Source of the DNA: RGIG5299 sp045588575
GTDB lineage: Bacteria > Bacillota > Clostridia > Oscillospirales > RGIG5299
Length of the DNA stretch: 30,345 bases
Direction of reading: 5' to 3'
Assembly: GCA_045588575.1 (NCBI GenBank)
Contig: JAZNEJ010000016.1
Location: forward strand, 1-30,345
In this document: positions 30,302 through 30,345 of the stretch, in pieces
Numbering within the stretch: the stretch's first letter is position 1
How the letters are laid out: each line of letters begins with the position of its first letter
Translations under genes and position numbers: made by a program
Notes under the pieces: generated by a model
Told to the model about the DNA's origin: nothing
Seen by the model: the letters and a program-made list of their open reading frames with translations, nothing else
Database searches by the model: none

Positions 30302-30345
30302 TCAAAGAACTTATGCACGATCCAATATTCCTTGCGGGGAAGTCG
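30298..30345 (+). CDS. def: peptide deformylase, 5' end only
   Basis: The last 48 bases encode MIKELMHDPIFLAGKS, the typical opening of clostridial peptide deformylases (a short lead then DPIFLAGKSE-like wording). The metal motifs lie outside the window, so this is a call from the N-terminus only. The ATG overlaps the TipAS-gene stop, which places it in the same translationally coupled operon. An extra deformylase on an element could serve as a resistant copy of an antibiotic target. Confidence 0.6.
   Translation, partial: MIKELMHDPIFLAGKS

Larger units (their letters stand above)
23884..30345. mobile_element. left end of an integrative element inserted in tRNA-Pro (continues past the window)
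   Basis: The tRNA lies on the minus strand and its 3' fragment is on the low-coordinate side. The inserted DNA should therefore lie to the right, with the rebuilt tRNA beyond the right edge. In agreement, the gene content changes at once from housekeeping to accessory: DUF4238, small HTH proteins, an Asn-rich repeat peptide, a nuclease-helicase and resistance-type enzymes. Codon choice and GC also shift, most clearly after 28900. No integrase is visible in the window, so the boundary rests on the tRNA fragment and content. Confidence 0.65.

Overview
The window reads as a low-GC chromosome segment of an anaerobic Clostridia-type Bacillota, probably an uncultured gut or rumen member. The grounds are AT-rich coding sequence, GGAGG-type ribosome binding sites, near-consensus sigma-A promoters with 17-bp spacers, rho-independent terminators, a two-cluster [4Fe-4S] aldo-keto reductase, an enoate-reductase-like flavoenzyme and small families known from clostridia (DUF6514-, DUF6106- and DUF6560-like). 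Species cannot be named from the sequence.

Positions 1-7281 run on the plus strand: a CdaR/PucR-type regulator, then a cell-division cluster (ftsE, ftsX, a coiled-coil M23 peptidoglycan hydrolase and an S41-like protein that lacks the usual nucleophilic serine), a YgjP-like metallopeptidase and a ferredoxin-type aldo-keto reductase. Positions 7278-11213 run on the minus strand and hold a methionine/one-carbon operon, metF, a separate methionine synthase activation-domain protein and metH without that domain, preceded by a TspO-type gene with its own terminator. Positions 11839-15302 hold a PrsA/SurA-like lipoprotein, tRNA-Gln, a repeat-rich gap, an unknown membrane-anchored protein, a structured intergenic stretch and a small PH-like membrane protein. 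Positions 15457-19396 hold a minus-strand operon: a bidomain enoate-reductase-like flavoprotein followed by the two subunits of an aconitase X enzyme, behind a promoter with a perfect palindrome. Positions 19498-23175 hold a plus-strand operon for a small membrane protein, nnrD, a lipoprotein, alr and an MmcQ/YjbR protein; a DUF6514-like gene follows.

At 23884-23928 the 3' part of a tRNA-Pro(GGG) lies on the minus strand, still followed by its terminator but cut off from its 5' half at the anticodon loop. This is the geometry left by a tyrosine-recombinase element inserted in a tRNA gene. I read everything from about 23929 to the right edge as an integrated element whose other end, with the rebuilt tRNA and probably the integrase, lies outside the window. 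It carries a DUF4238 protein, a small HTH protein with a palindrome over its promoter, an Asn-rich repeat peptide, a 54-residue helical peptide, and a tightly coupled operon: XRE regulator, nuclease/Schlafen-group-3 (DUF2075) helicase fusion, NUDIX hydrolase, GNAT acetyltransferase, a TipAS-domain protein without its MerR half, and the start of a peptide deformylase. That operon is the best candidate for an undescribed system: a self-regulated cargo cassette joining a nucleic-acid-attacking enzyme to nucleotide clean-up, acetylation, antibiotic binding and an alternative antibiotic target.
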